Below are positions 10,507 to 23,086 of a stretch of DNA of 64,000 bases, in pieces. Made by a program: the position numbers and the translations under genes. Under the pieces are notes generated by a model that was not told where the DNA came from, did not search any database, and was given only the letters and a program-made list of their open reading frames with translations. How positions within the stretch are numbered: the first letter of the stretch is position 1; every line of letters starts with the position of its first letter. The stretch is from Agapanthus africanus (Eukaryota; Streptophyta; Magnoliopsida; Asparagales; Amaryllidaceae): the NCBI GenBank assembly GCA_030015575.1, contig JASDDO010000014.1:165387911-165451910 (forward strand), read 5' to 3'.

Positions 10507-13500
10507 TTAGCTCGGTCCAGCGACTCCACCTCTGATAATCGCCGTAATCTGGTGCATCCGCTCCTCGGTGCAACCCTGAGGCGTCAGAAACTCGACTAAT
10601 AAAGGAGCGGACTGTGCGGGGGTCTGAGCAGGCTGTGGAGCTGTAGGAATGGTCGGCGCAACCGCAGCCGAGATAGTGACTTGCGAAGCCGTAGCCGAAG
10701 GAAATGCATGTGGAGCCGCAGCTGAAATAGCCTGCCGAATCTGTAAAATTTTGTGTGTGTAATAAACGAGTAAGAACGGTGTATTAGATTTTAATCGAAT
10801 CCGTATCATTATCAGATTATTGCGAAACCGCGAATTTATATATGCTTTTTTGAGATTCTACACATTCTGTTGAAATTCATATATTATGGATGAGAATTTA
10901 TATATCTTGAAATTCCACACATTCAGGGCAATACTTTTATACCCCAATCTAAGAATACTTAGGGACTTAGGCGTAGTTTAGATATCTAGTTTGGAAAACC
11001 GTAGTTTATTTTAATTAGATAGTTTTATATAAGTATGATTAATCAAAACTATGTTTACAACCAAATAAGCTCAGGCTATTAATATTGCATATGTTACTAT
11101 CTATAATGTGATATAATATTTTACTATTAAGTAATATACATACCAACATCTCCTTCAACTTCTCAACGGTGGTCTTCAAGACGGCAACATCATACTCCAG
11201 ACGTCGCTCACGGGGGGTAGAGGAAGTAACCGTCGAAGTGGAGACCAACGTCATATGGGCTCTGCTAAGATCCAGTCCCCGGCTTCTCTCCCAACCTCCG
11301 TGGTGCCCTCCGTGTGCGGCATTTAGGACGGGGGACAGTAGTATCGGATCGGTCTGTCCACTAAAATCGATCCCCGATACCTCCGCCTTCTCCACCACCC
11401 GCTCTTACACCCACATTAACCATTAAAATATAAGTATATCATTTAAATTTGAACATATCAAAATAAAAATGTCATTCGAATTAGAATAAATATTAACATT
11501 TACGCAATACTCCTAGGTAGCAGTGTCGGAGAATTGAAACTCGCCCGTGGCGGGATCTGTCGAGGTGCCCTGGACAGCAAGATACGCGATCAACACGCTC
11601 GGTGTGCCACCATACGCCAGGGTTTGAGTTCTCTACAATTCGCTAAAAATTTACACATATTATAAAATAACTCTTAATATTTCATTATATCAAAATAGAT
11701 CTATTGTAATTTACCGATACCTCCATGGCACGAGTAATGTTTCTTGAGCCACCTGTATAAGTGGGGTAACCCCTCTTCGCCAACTTCCTATTCTCCTTAT
11801 TTTGATCGGCATGTTTCTGCACAACAAAATCAGATTTATTTTTCTAATTAAATAACACAAAAAATAAATTATATACTAAATAATGAATTACATTTAAATT
11901 ACAAACCTGTTTGCGCTCAGAGTCATAATATTGGCACAAGAGAAGCCATGTATCTACATCGACTCTGACAAAGGCCGGAGAATGTAGGAGAGCCTCTCTC
12001 TTCGCCTCGGGGGTCGCCAGCCATACCAAATAGCAATCGATTTTCAGCTCGTTCCTATTATATCGGACCTTAGATTGCATGTTCTTCATGAGGCCCAGGT
12101 AAAGAGCGTGAAGATCGAGCACTCTGTTAGGGTGATCAGGGTCGGGTACAGGCTGAAAGTCGTAATCCAACTGCAAATACAAAAAATAATGTATTTAAAT
12201 TACAAGTGTTAAATAATAATAAATTTATTTGATAAGTCAAATGAAAATATATATTAATACCTAAGCCTGATCCCAGAAGAGGGCAAATGAACGTCGGTGC
12301 TGATTGGCTCACTCAACGTGAAGTTGATACTTCTTTTGGATGCGGCTCTCATCCCCCATATACCGGTCGAACCTCTCGGCATAATCACCAGTATAGCGAT
12401 AATGGGGGTAAAGAAGAGGGGGAATGGTGCCTCCCCCTAGCTCTATCGGGCATCAGCCTATGGGACTGATTCGGCCCTCGAGTCCCCCTCTCGGGTTGGG
12501 GCTGCCCTGCATCTACAAGAAATATCAAGGCAAGCAATATTACGAAAAAACGGTATTCAGAAATCAAGGATTAACGAAAATTGAAGTGGGATATATACCT
12601 GCTGCGACAGCAGCACAAGCGTGAGCCCGGACAGCAGCACGAACGGGACGATAGTTCCTTTGGCAAGGAACAGCCGGTGACCCGGACGTGGACGCATCCT
12701 CTCCAACTAGAAAATAAACATTGACGATAAAATTACATGAAGTTCATGGTTATTCTTAGAGAATATGTAAAATGAATAAATATTTTATATTTAAGAATAC
12801 TAACCTGCAGACTGAGCGGAGAGTACGGAAGTGGCGTGAGTGGCTTCTACGCCAGATGTGGATGCACTACCTATAATTAGACAATTAAAAATATATTATA
12901 TAAGTAATTGCAAAAAGAATGTGTATATCTATAATATAACATTCTAAATCAATATGCATGCAATATAGGATATATAAATATACTCGCAGGTGCGGTGGTG
13001 GCCTCTGTCCGGGATATGGAGGCACCACCTACCGCTAGACAATAAAAAATTAATTATCTAACTAAGAGCAAAAAGAATGTGTGTATATTTATGATATAAC
13101 ATTCTAAATCAATATGCATGCAATATAGAATATATAAACAAACCCGCATGTGTGGTAGTGGCCTCTGCCCGGGATGTGGAGGCACCACCTACAGCTAGAC
13201 AATCAAAAATTGATTATCTAAGTAAAAGCAAAAAGAATGTGTGTATATTTATGATATAACATTATAAATCAATATGCATGCATTATAGGATATATAAACA
13301 TATCTATAGGTGCGGTAGTGGCCTCTGTTTCTGATGTGGACGCACCACCTACAGCTAGACAATTAAACATTGACTAAATAAGTAATTTTAAAATAATATG
13401 CGTGTATATCTATAATATTACATTCAAAATGAATATGCGTGCAATATACCTGGAGGTATAGCAAAGTCCACACAGAAGGAGTCATCCGAAGGGGATACGG

Positions 13501-13817
13501 ATTGGGGTGCAAGACTAGCCCTCTAGAGCTCCCTACGCAGCTCCCCGGGCGGCAGAACCGCTCTACCTTTGCCTCTACCTCTGCCGCGGCTGGTGCTCCT
13601 GCCGCCCCTCGCTGATCCGGGCATCGTCATCAGACCTAGATAAGAGTATAATCATTACATATGCATGCAATATATGTATAGATCGTAGAAATGTGAAATA
13701 ATAATATAACATTACTGATAACCTTTTTTGTTTCGTAGACGCATTAGACATATCTACTTGGATTTCATCATCGATATTATTTCTAACCCACGTAACTTCA
13801 CGCTCGGCCATAGACAA
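10507..13817 (-). pseudogene. CACTA1 second gene, Transposase_24 (Ptta/En/Spm, TNPA-like), multi-exon, probably defective
   Basis: The exon fragments lie on the minus strand downstream of the TNP2 gene, the usual position of the TNPA-like gene. An upstream segment carries TWVRNNIDDEIQVDMSNA (13740-13800), followed by Ala/Thr/Ser-rich mini-exons (12660-13460). A conserved segment at 11880-12182 contains YLGLMKNMQSKVRYNRNELK and FVRVDVDTWLLLCQYYDSER, which I recognise as the Ptta/En/Spm plant transposase domain. Coiled-coil-like and Ala/Pro/Gln-rich segments close the protein (11150-11400, 10507-10760). In the family this protein binds the subterminal repeats. Splice junctions are visible for several exons, but no complete reading frame was reconstructed, so intactness is unknown. 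Confidence 0.65.
12655..13362 (-). repeat. Tandem exon-intron duplication, about 155-165 bp unit
   Basis: At least three units (exon cores about 12991-13036, 13145-13190, 13305-13350), with more diverged ones at about 12804-12870 and 12655-12705, repeat a mini-exon plus intron. On the minus strand each core begins after an AG acceptor (TAGCTGTAG or TAGCGGTAG), reads GTGGTGCCTCCACATCCCGG and continues for 45 nt, coding for an Ala/Thr/Ser-rich linker. Introns share AATATGCATGCAATATAGGA and neighbouring sequence. Exon length is a multiple of three, so copies can be added without a frame change. Confidence 0.8.
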
Positions 13818-13931
13818 CCCGTCTTTTGAAACAGACGGTCAGAGCACTCTAAGTCTTCTCTTTTCTTCATCCTCATCGCTGTCCTCCATACAATCCTTGA
13901 ATTCTGGGACATCGTAAACATCCCTGGGTTT

Positions 13932-16900
13932 CTAACGGCATACAACACTCCATCCCGAATGCTTCAAGCACTGTGAGTAGTATATTTGAAATGCTTCGTT
14001 CAGAAAGATAAATGGATCGTCCTGACCGTAAAATCGAAGTGTGTTCATACTAGTCAATCCATATTCATCTTTCCAAGTTCCGAGATTGTTTCTCCACTTA
14101 TCCATATCGGTTCGTGTATCGTACCAAATACACTGAAATATATAAAACGGTTCTGATCGTCCGAGATATTGGATGCCAAGTATGAAATTTAAGTATCCAT
14201 AATAAATCACACCATTCGATCCTACCGTCGCAATCCCACTATTCTGAGTGGTTTGAAATATTTCTATATTCTTAACTTCAAATTTGTATCCAAAGACACA
14301 GAATCCTTTATAATATGCAACCTCTATGCCAGGAAACTGAGCTAAACATCTTGGATCTCTCTCTGATAATGCAAACAAGTTCGGATCGTGGATCTGACAA
14401 AACAAATTTTACGGAAAATATATAATGATATAAGTTTAGATTAAGACTGGTAGCAATAACATGTTATTCGAACAATTTACATGATCTGCAACCCAATCGC
14501 AAAAATTATCTTGATTATATTTTTCCAATCGTTCATCATTCCAATCAGGATGCGCCTCACATACCTCATCAATACGAATTATGTTCTCAACAATAAATTA
14601 TGATATTAATATTATATCATTTCATACACATAAATACAAATATAACAATTAATTCAAAAAAACTTACTCTCTAATTTCTTCAAGACATGCGCTATTGAGG
14701 AGGATAAACCGATATATCTTGTTGATAAACATAGTTTCTACTCTTTTATAATCAGCTTTACCATATGGCCCGTCCTGAATTCTCCGAGGCCGGTTAAGTT
14801 TCGTCTCAATGTCCTCGTCCAGATAGCGGGAACAAAATGTGGTTACTTCATTTAGAAAATAATCTTGCATGATAGAGCCATCTTGTCGATTTTTACCGCG
14901 TATATACTCTTTTAGAGTGTAGAGATATCTAAAGAAAAATATGTTAAATAAATAAATATGGGCATATAGGACAACAACAATTTTACAAAATGCGTGAAAC
15001 GAAAAATTCAGCGTACCTTTCGACGGGATGCATCCATCGATATTGTACCGGTCCAGCAAACTTAAGCTCGGTTGCAAGATGAACCATCAGGTGTATTATG
15101 ATATCGAAAAACGATGACGGGAAAATACGCTCAAGCTTGCAATGTATCAATGAAATAGAATTTTATAGATTCTCCAGCGTCACAACATCCAAGATTTTAA
15201 CTCACAATTCTCTAAAAAAGCAACAAAGGCCATTAATTACTAGACCAACCAATTCGGGAAGGGAAGTCCTAAGGGTTAATGGGAGAAGGTGCTCCATAAT
15301 AACATGGTGATCATGATTTTTTAGCCCATCGATCTTACCTTTCACAATTTTTATCTTCTTCCTAAATGATCTTAAGAAATCTGTGGGAACTTTCAAATCA
15401 TGCAACATCTGCAGGAACCTTTTCTTCTCCAGTTGTGACATATGATACGTGACATTAGGAAGTACAAACTTGCCTGGTTTACCCGCTATCAGTTTAGAAT
15501 AAAATTCACTTCTAATTTCCCAGTCCTACAGATCCATCCGAGCACGGAGGTTATCTTTCGATTTTCCGTCTTTACAAAGAAGCAAGTTGAGTACGTGCTC
15601 GGATACTCCCTTCTCTATGTGCATGACGTCCAAACAGTGACGTACTAAATTTGTTGATCAGTACGGAAGCTTGTAGAAAATGCTTAACTTGTTCCAGTAG
15701 GGTGGTTTGACCTGTTTTGCCAGATCTATCCCAAAGGTCACATTATTTTAACCATCCCACCGTGCAATCACGTCCTCTCCAGACAATGAGGGTAGAGATC
15801 CAAGAAGCACCTGATGACCATTAAAGTGAGCAACGTTTAACCTGTAGAGATGGTCTAATGGCAGGAAACGTCGATGACCGCAATAACAAACCTTCCAGCT
15901 AAAATTCAACCATTTCGATATTGTTTCTTAATGGCAACAAGGGCATGCATTGTGACCATGTATGGACCAACCTGATAGCTTTCCATACGCAGGAAAGTCA
16001 TTAATTGTCCACATTAAAGCCACACGCATTGTGAAGGTTGTATCTGTGTTTGCATTGTAAGTCTCTACACCATCAATGAATAAAGATTTTAACTCATCGA
16101 TCAGAAGTCAGAGATAGATGTCGATATTGTTTCCCGATGAATTTGTTCCATCAATAAGAAGAGGCATCATAAAGTAGGATTGATCCAATAGCCAACCAAG
16201 GTGACAGATTATAAACTATCATTACAACGGGCCATGTGTTGCGGCTTCCAGCTATATAATTGAATGGGCAGAAGCCATCACAAGCCAGTCTGAGCCTGAC
16301 ATTGCGAGGATCACTACTGAATGTTTGGTGCCTCCTATTGAAATCCTTCTATGCCGGTGAATCACTTGGATGACTCATTTTTCCATCTTCGTTTGGAGCA
16401 GCACGGTGATGCCAAATCATTGCCTTGGCTATTTTCTTGCACCTGAATAACCTTTGTAGCCTCTGTGTTATGGGAAAGTATCGTGCTATCTTGACAAGTA
16501 TATCGGTCTTCTTATCAGATTCTTTAGGCTTATACCTGACATCTCCGCATGTTGGACACTCTTTCAAATCTGAATTCTCTTACCGGTACAACACGTAATC
16601 TTTGGGACATGCATGAATTTTCACACAGTTCAGATCCAAATCAGACATCATCTTCTGGGTTTTGTATCATCTGTCGAGCACGTTATTTCCCTAGGGCATA
16701 GAATCTTTCAGGAACTTCAGAAGCATCTTAAATGACTTGTCACTCCATCCATTTAGGCTTTTAATCTGGAATTGTTGGACGAGCCATGATAGGGTGGAAT
16801 ACTTTGCATTCTCATAAATTGGTCTTTTAGCATCATTCATGAACTTTTCATACTTATCCGCACGCAGTCTTTGACCGGATGGAATCTCATCTTCGGTAGG

Positions 16901-17222
16901 AATACTATCACCGATGATAGCTTCTATCATATCCTCTATTCTTTCTCCTGGAAAGAAATTATCGTGTTCTTCTTCTTCTTCCGCCGCATTACCGTCTTCT
17001 CCATCTTCTTCTGCCGCATTACCGTCTTTTTCTTGTCCTTCCCCGTGATATAGCCAAGTAGTATAAAGTCTAGTAAAACCATTGTTTAACGATGTGAAGC
17101 GCTACGATTTCTACCTTCTACCAGAACTTATTCCCATATATATCGCACGGACAGAGAATCTTCTCTAATACGATCTTATTATGTACGCGTGCAAATTCAA
17201 TGAAAGCAGCCACTCCTGCGAC
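13932..17222 (-). pseudogene. CACTA1 TNP2-type transposase (TNPD-like), broken
   Basis: This is a string of minus-strand segments in the order typical of plant CACTA transposases. The transposase-associated domain tail has FIEFARVHNK and ILCPCDIYGNKFW (17118-17215). Next are the TNP2 N-part with LVQQFQIKSLNGWSDKSF (16691-16930), a Cys motif with ECPTCGDVRY (16530-16567), and the TNP2 core with DPRNVRLRLACDGFCPFNYI and, in a shifted frame, WTINDFPAYGKLSGW (15900-16320). A DUF4218-like segment (14664-15441; LPLTLRTSLPELV read from the track frame) and a DUF4216-like segment (13932-14405; FCVFGYKFEVKN, PFYIFQCIWYDT) follow. Frameshifts and stops are frequent in the core. The N-terminal half of the transposase-associated domain is cut off exactly at 17222/17223, where a foreign LTR fragment begins. 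The protein would cut and join CACTA ends if intact. Confidence 0.85.
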
Positions 17223-17934
17223 TATTCCCGCCAAAATTTTTGGCAATGAGCTATTTGTTCCCTTATAAAAAAAGGGAAGAGGAAAAGAATCCTCATAGTT
17301 TGGCATCATTAAATATGTGGGTGCTTATATGCAAAGCATATAAGCGCTGAAAACAAATAACTAAGGGTCAAATTGGCCTCATGTGTTAAACACGTGAGCT
17401 CTCATATACAAAGTATATGAGCGCTGAATAAAATAAACTTAAAGGCCAAACTGGCCTCACGTGTTAAGCACGTGAGCGCTCATATGAAAAGCATATAAAC
17501 GCAGAAAACAAATAACTTAGGGTCAAAATGGCCTCACGTGTTAAACAGGTGAGCGCTCATATGCAAAGCATATGAGCGCTGAACATAAATAACCAATGGC
17601 AAAACAGGCCTCACGTGTTAAACACGTAAGCGCTCAAATGCAAAACATATGAGCACTGAAAATAAACAGGCTAAAACCCACACAAGGGGTCACATGTTAA
17701 ATACGTGAGTTCTCTTGCCACATTTTTTGGCAGCGCTCACATGCAAAGCATGTGAACGCCCCAATTTAAAATGATCTTATCTGATAGAATTAAATTCTAT
17801 TTGGGAAATATTTTCCCTGATCATTCTAATATGGAGAGATATTTTTCTAACAGAGAATTTTGGATTTAAAATCCAATGGTGATAAAATATCACCAATTAA
17901 ACCATCTGATAGAATTAAATTCTATGTGGGAAAT
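17223..17934 (-). mobile_element. Family Y LTR fragment in CACTA1, part 1
   Basis: It begins TATTCCCGCCAAAATTTTTG, matching on the opposite strand the end of the intact Y solo LTR (AAATTTTTGGCGGGAACA at 32638), with TG mutated to TA. The body is an array of palindromic modules: CACGTGTTAAACACGTG, CATATGCAAAGCATATG, GCGCT words (17340-17760), then GAATTAAATTC and GGATTTAAAATCC words. It interrupts the transposase-associated domain of CACTA1. It continues after the nested Z LTR at 20303. Confidence 0.65.
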
Positions 17935-20297
17935 TGTAACAACCCTATTTGAAGGCTTAAATCAAAAGTTTACCAAGATTCTTTCCCCAAATTTTTGAAT
18001 TTTTATTTGGCCGCTAAAATATTTAATTTAGATTTTTCTCTGTAAACAATTTTGATATGGAAAATATTTAGTTTTTATATTATATAAATAATATTTTCTT
18101 AGCGACAGCAAAATAATATTTTTCGTATCTGTTTACTGTTAAAATGAGAACGAGAAAATCTGCTCCGAATCTCTAAATGCAACCAATTAAAGATATCTAT
18201 CTTTATTTATAAAATAATTTATATATACACACACACACAACTTAATCTCTCTCTCTCCCTCTCTCATACCCGCATCTCTCTCTCTCTTTCTTTCCCCCGC
18301 CGCTCGTCCCTCACCCATGAAACCCTAACCCTAACCTTCGCCGCGCCGTCGCCGCTTTCTCCCCGACCTCGATCTTCACTCCCCTCCTCCTCCTTCTCTC
18401 TCTTCTCCACCCCGACTACAACCCCGAGCCCCGACCGCAACAACCCATCTCCCCGAACCCAACGCAAGCCCTCGTCGCTCCCTCGCTGGAAATCTCCCTC
18501 TTTCGACGACACCAACACGCAGATCTCCTTCAGCCTCATCATCACTTCCCTGCAGCAACACCGTAAGACCTCACAGCGACGCAGCCTCGTCTCCGCCTCG
18601 CGTCCGCTCCCATCTCCAGATCTGGGTGCTCTCGACTCGACCTTGGACCATCTGAACCCTAGCAACTGCGACGATTTACCCCTGTAAGCACTCTTGATCC
18701 CTGTTCTGTTCTGTTCTGAAAAAAAAAAGGAGGAAAAAAATGAATAAATGAATAAAATGGTATGAAATCAGCGAGCAATTGAATAGGGAAAATTTGTATC
18801 AAACCCTAAAATTGAAATATTTTTGTGTGACAATTTTGTATGTAGATACTTATAATTTAAATCGATGAAATTTATCTAGGAAGATTATATAACTCAGATC
18901 CAAAGTCGCACCTTAACTGAGATCGTGCCTGTATTTTCGTACATCGTTTTCGTGATCGCTATCCTCAGGCAAGTACCCTTGCTCTTTTCTTTCTGTCGAT
19001 GCAATATCGACAATTATCTAAATTAGTTCTTAGCCTGTATAAGTTTGGATATTAGAGGAAAGAGGTTTCTTCCACAGTCTTATCATCTGTCCTTATCGGA
19101 ACACTTGCTAATAAACATTGCTGACTGCTGCTTGCTTTTTCTTTATGTAATGCTATGACATGAATATTATGCACATGAATCCTTTTACATGCTTTATACA
19201 CATTCGAGACTCATGTTGATTACATGTATAGAACACCTTGATTTGACATGCTTATTCATGATCTTTATTATTTATTTTTTGTGAAATCATTAATTAGAAT
19301 GCTGGACTACATGCCATGACACCACTATTCACCAGTTTTAATTCCATACTTTTACTATACTGCAAGTTCCTGTCTTTTCAGCATTCTTAATTAGTGATTT
19401 TAATATTTACGATAGCTACTATACATACGCGGGTGTTGGGGTAGTTTGAGTGTGCGTTGTACAACAGGATCTCAGGAGTCCCATGCCGGCAGCTCGTACC
19501 GGGCTATAGCGGTCACATGATTACAGCTCGTACCGGGCTATAGCGGTCACATGATTACAGCTCGTACCGGGCTATAGCGGTCTCTTGTTCATTCCACAGT
19601 TGGGCCCGTGTTTTCTAACCCCTGGGGCACCACTCTTAGGTTAGGAATACTACTTCAGAGGTTGACGCACACACTCAAGCTTACGATAGGATAGTTTACC
19701 CTTTAGTGGCCGGTTAGGTTATGACCTGATCCCTTACATACAAGTTTCATAGTGTTAATGCATTTAATTACTTATATACATGCTTTCTTGTGCACCGGGC
19801 TTCACTTTTATATATTCTTGTTTTTATGCTACACACTCTTTATACGTTGAGTACTTGCTGGGATGTTCTGACATCCCTGAGATTTGCCATCTCAGGTTTA
19901 GAGTCAGATCTGCAGGCTGAGCAGGATCAGAGCGGCTACCAGGACCTTGCTGAAGATCAGTAATCGTAGGTTTATTCTCCTTTACTTTTAGCTTTTAGCT
20001 TGTGCGCCCTTATGGGACATTAGGACTTTTGTATCTCTTTCGGATCTTATTTTATTCCGAATCTTTTGTTTTGGATCTTTAATTGCATCAATTATCTAGT
20101 GGACCCATTTTTAGGAATTCTTGTGTTTTCATTGCAGCATGATTATTAGTATTATTTCTTTTTCTCTTGGATTTTATATTGACAGGTTAATCTAGACAGC
20201 CTTATGTGACTATGGAAGGACTTTTCCTTACCGTAGGTAGCATGGCTGGCCTTCGTCGCTTCCCGTATTCCATATTTTTGGGAAGCGGGGCGTGACA
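17935..20297 (+). mobile_element. Family Z solo LTR (Tekay-like ends), 2.36 kb
   Basis: It starts TGTAACAACCC and ends GAAGCGGGGCGTGACA (TG...CA). An exact 5-bp target duplication GAAAT lies on both sides (17930-17934 and 20298-20302). No internal coding region, PBS or second LTR is present, so it is a solo LTR left by recombination. Inside are a CT-rich, GC-rich 5' third (18240-18660), a conserved CAGGCAAGTA at about 18967, a box GGTGTTGGGGTAGTTTGAG at 19432, and a triple 36-bp repeat (19491-19583). Confidence 0.9.
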
Positions 20298-20302
20298 GAA
20301 AT

Positions 20303-20780
20303 ATTTTCCTGATCTTTCTCAAACTAGAAAGATCTTCTCTGTTAAACAGAGGACCCTTGGATCAAAAATTCAACGGTGATTATAAAATCACCCATCGATC
20401 ATTTGATAGAATAAAATTCTATCTTAGAAAAATATATTCCTAATCTTGTTAAACTAACAAGATATTCATATGATAGAATAAAATTCTGATCTTGTAAACT
20501 AACAAGATATTCATATGATAAAATAAAATTCTAACAAGATATTCATATTATAAAATAAAATTCTAACAAGGTATTCATATTATAAAATAAAATTCTATGT
20601 TAGGAAAATATCTTCCTAATCTTGTTAAAATAACAAGATATTAATATGATAGAATAAAATTCTAATCTTGTTAAAATAACAAGATATTAATAAAATAAAA
20701 TAAAATTCTAATCTTGTTAAATTAACAAGATATTTATATGATAGAATAAAATTATATCTTAGAAAAATCCGTAGAGGCTA
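20303..20780 (-). mobile_element. Family Y LTR fragment in CACTA1, part 2
   Basis: This is the continuation of the 17223-17934 fragment after removal of the Z LTR. It has hairpin words such as TAGAATAAAATTCTA and runs of CTTGTTAAAATAACAAG, repeated five or six times at about 60-70 bp spacing. The far boundary is not sharp and no matching target duplication was found, so this end may be deleted. Confidence 0.5.
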
Positions 20781-20988
20781 GTTTGTCGTTAAAAAGATTA
20801 AATTATCGATTAACAAAGTTAGATTTGAAGATACCCAAGTATGAGTTGTATTATGTGTATGTATATTTCAATTTATGATTCAGCTTAGGTGTAGGGTTGT
20901 TAGTGTGTATGTGTTCTTTATGTGTGCGTTTGTTGTGTATTCGTGTTGTATGTGTATGTTTCGGCTGTCGTGGGTAAGACTTCTATCC

Positions 20989-21403
20989 CATTAAGAATGT
21001 ATAGAGCAGACACACATTCACTTGTGCTTTGTTCTGTTTCGAGTAAATTTCGGCAGCACCTCCCCGCTGTTCTCCGAGTACACTATAATAGAATAGATAA
21101 TCATTTCAATGTTGTGAAATAACTTTGAAATGAACATATAATCTATCTTTATACATGGAGAACCAGCGGAAAAGTACCGAAGAAATAACTCGAAACAAAT
21201 GAAAATACAAGTGAATGCATGTGTTTGCTTTATACATTCCTAACTTGTCCAAACTGGAAAAATCTATCGGTTATCATACGATTGAATCTTCTCGTCATAT
21301 AGAATACACGACGGTTGTTAGCACTGAACGACACCGTCCGATATTTAACAACCTTCGTATAGTTCTATGTCACGACGAACATCGAACGTATGTTAACCGA
21401 TAG
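20989..21403 (-). promoter_or_regulatory. CACTA1 two-hairpin 5' leader (H1 and H2)
   Basis: There are two consecutive long imperfect inverted repeats. H1 arms are 21264-21319 and 21347-21403 (both ending in CTATCGGTTA/TAACCGATAG). H2 outer arms are 20992-21042 and 21188-21242, with inner arms about 21066-21110 and 21118-21175. They lie between the telomere-like tract and the transposase coding region. The same pair in the same order is found in CACTA2, which argues for function. Confidence 0.75.
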
Positions 21404-21632
21404 GCGGGGACTAAGCCGCGCTTTGATTTTCACATATGACTATCGATGAGAATATGAAAGTTTTATATTATCATCGAGTATCATATATTGGTTTTAACTT
21501 GAATAGGTTTTACGTTTACGTTTCATTTTTAAGGGTTTGAAGTTTTTAGTTTAGGGTAAAGTTTTCTGACGTTTATGGTAAAGTTTTACGTTTACGTTAT
21601 CATCGAGTATCCTACTGAAAGAACTAGCGCAC

Positions 21633-22335
21633 CCTAAACCCTAACCCAAATTAACCAAATTAACCCAAATTAACCCTAATTATCACCCTAACTCAAATAA
21701 TCCCTAATTAACCCAAAATTAACCCTAATCATCACCCAAACCCTAACCCAAATTAATCTAATTAAACCAAATTAACCCTAATCAACACCCTAACCCTAAT
21801 TAACCCTATTTTATGTAATTAACCAAAATTAACCCTAACCCTAACCTTAACCCTAATCATCACCCAAGCCCTAACCCAAATTAATCCTAATCCAAACCAA
21901 AATTAACCCTAACTCTAATCATCACCAACCCTATTTTACCTAATTAACCCAAACCCTAACCCTAATTAACCCAAATTAACCCTAACCCAAACCAAAATTA
22001 ACCCAAATTAATATAATTAACCCTAACCCTAATCATCACCAACCCTATTTTACCTAATTAATCCTAACCCTAATCATCACCCAAACCCTAACACTAATTA
22101 ACCAAAATTAACCCTAACCCAAACCAAAATTAACCCAAATTAATTTAATTAACCCTAACCCTAATCATCACCAACCCTATTTTTCCTAATTAACCCAAAT
22201 TAACCCTAACCCTAATCCTAATCATCACCCAAACCCTAACCCAAATTAATCTAATTAACCTTAACCCTAGCCTTAAATATCACCATATAACCTAAATTAA
22301 CTCCTAATTAACCTGACCCTATAACCCTAACCCTA
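21633..22335 (-). repeat. Interstitial telomere-like tract in CACTA1
   Basis: About 700 bp of degenerate repeats are built from ACCCTAA, CCCAAATTAA and CCCTAATCATCA words. The transposon coding strand therefore carries TTAGGG-type repeats. The tract is not a true telomere, since it is degenerate and lies inside the element, near its 5' end. Confidence 0.9.
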
Positions 22336-22435
22336 AAATCAATAGAAATAACACCAAAAACAACAAAAATATAAATTAAATTCCTAATTAATTTAAAGAA
22401 ATAAAAAACATAACTAAGGAAAATTCAATTTCAAA

Positions 22436-22714
22436 TTAAAGAAAATTACCTCGCTGCCAAATACCGGCAGATAGCGAAGAGCTCGAGGAGGTAGAGGCTA
22501 AGAGCTCAACGAGGTGGAGAAGGCCGCGAAGATGGAGCTCGACGAGGTAGAGGCGGCAACGAGGACCTCGATGTCGATCAGCGGTGACGAGAAACTCCAC
22601 GACGAGCTCGATCGACCGTGATGGAGGAGGAACTCGACAACGAGCTTGATCGGTAACGAGGAAGTCGACGACGAGGGACGAGGAAGTCGATGACGAGATC
22701 GGCGACGAGGGCAC
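22436..22714 (-). other. GC-rich 5' exon-like ORF of CACTA1
   Basis: This 92-codon frame lies about 290 bp inside the 5' end of CACTA1. The product is low-complexity (Ser, Arg, Leu, Val) with repeats of VVDFLVT/VVEFLVT, and no domain is recognised. It ends next to GCGAGGTAATTTT, which has a GT donor. It is probably a 5' untranslated or short leader exon preceding an intron that holds the telomere-like tract. CACTA2 has a similar exon at 34935-35320. Confidence 0.35.
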
Positions 22715-22879
22715 GAGAGAGATAAAGTTAGTGGGAAATTTTGGGGGACACAGGGGTTTTACTTAGCTTTATTTTTTTTAAATAACCCTTTGTTTCCCCT
22801 ATGGTTCAATCTGCAGGGTTTTCTTTTGCAGCACCGTAGGACCAAATAAAGAGATTACATTTTAATATTTTTTAATTTA

Positions 22880-23004
22880 TTTATACCCCTACTGTGGGCA
22901 CCGTAAGGTTATTGTTTGCCCCTACGGTTTATACCGTAGGGGCAATAAAAAGTTGCCCATATGGATTGCTCTATCCGTAGGGGCAACCCCTAATTGTAGT
23001 AGTG
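22880..23004 (-). repeat. CACTA1 5' terminal and subterminal repeats
   Basis: Three CCCCTACGG-n-CCGTAGGGGCAA-type words precede the terminal TAATTGTAGTAGTG. These match the words in the 3' subterminal region (10029-10283). Confidence 0.85.
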
Positions 23005-23086
23005 ATGGTAGAAAATGGATTTGTATATATTGCGATGAAAAAACATAAGATTCAAATTAATAAAAAATATTCAAATAAATGATTTA

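Larger units (their letters stand above)
10029..23004 (-). mobile_element. CACTA1: near-complete CACTA (En/Spm) transposon, about 13 kb
   Basis: The left end reads CACTACTACAATAATCG and the right end, on the other strand, reads CACTACTACAATTAGGG, giving a 12-bp perfect terminal inverted repeat starting with CACTA. Flanking bases ATA and ATG could be a 3-bp target duplication with one change. Subterminal CCCCTACGGAT/ATCCGTAGGGG repeats occur at both ends. Genes lie on the minus strand, so the 5' end is at 23004. Order 5' to 3': short GC-rich exon (22436-22714), telomere-like tract, two-hairpin leader, TNP2-type transposase remains (17222 to 13932), Transposase_24-type gene (13817 to 10507). 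A foreign block (17223 to about 20780) breaks the transposase N-terminus. Stops and frameshifts show that it is no longer autonomous. Confidence 0.9.

Noticed and set aside
18264..18665. 133-codon Arg/Glu/Gly-rich frame on the minus strand
   Set aside because: Antisense of the CT-rich leader of the Z solo LTR; an artefact of composition.
21633..22335. Possible chromosome end
   Set aside because: The telomere-like words are degenerate, lie between the termini of a CACTA element, and unrelated DNA follows on both sides.
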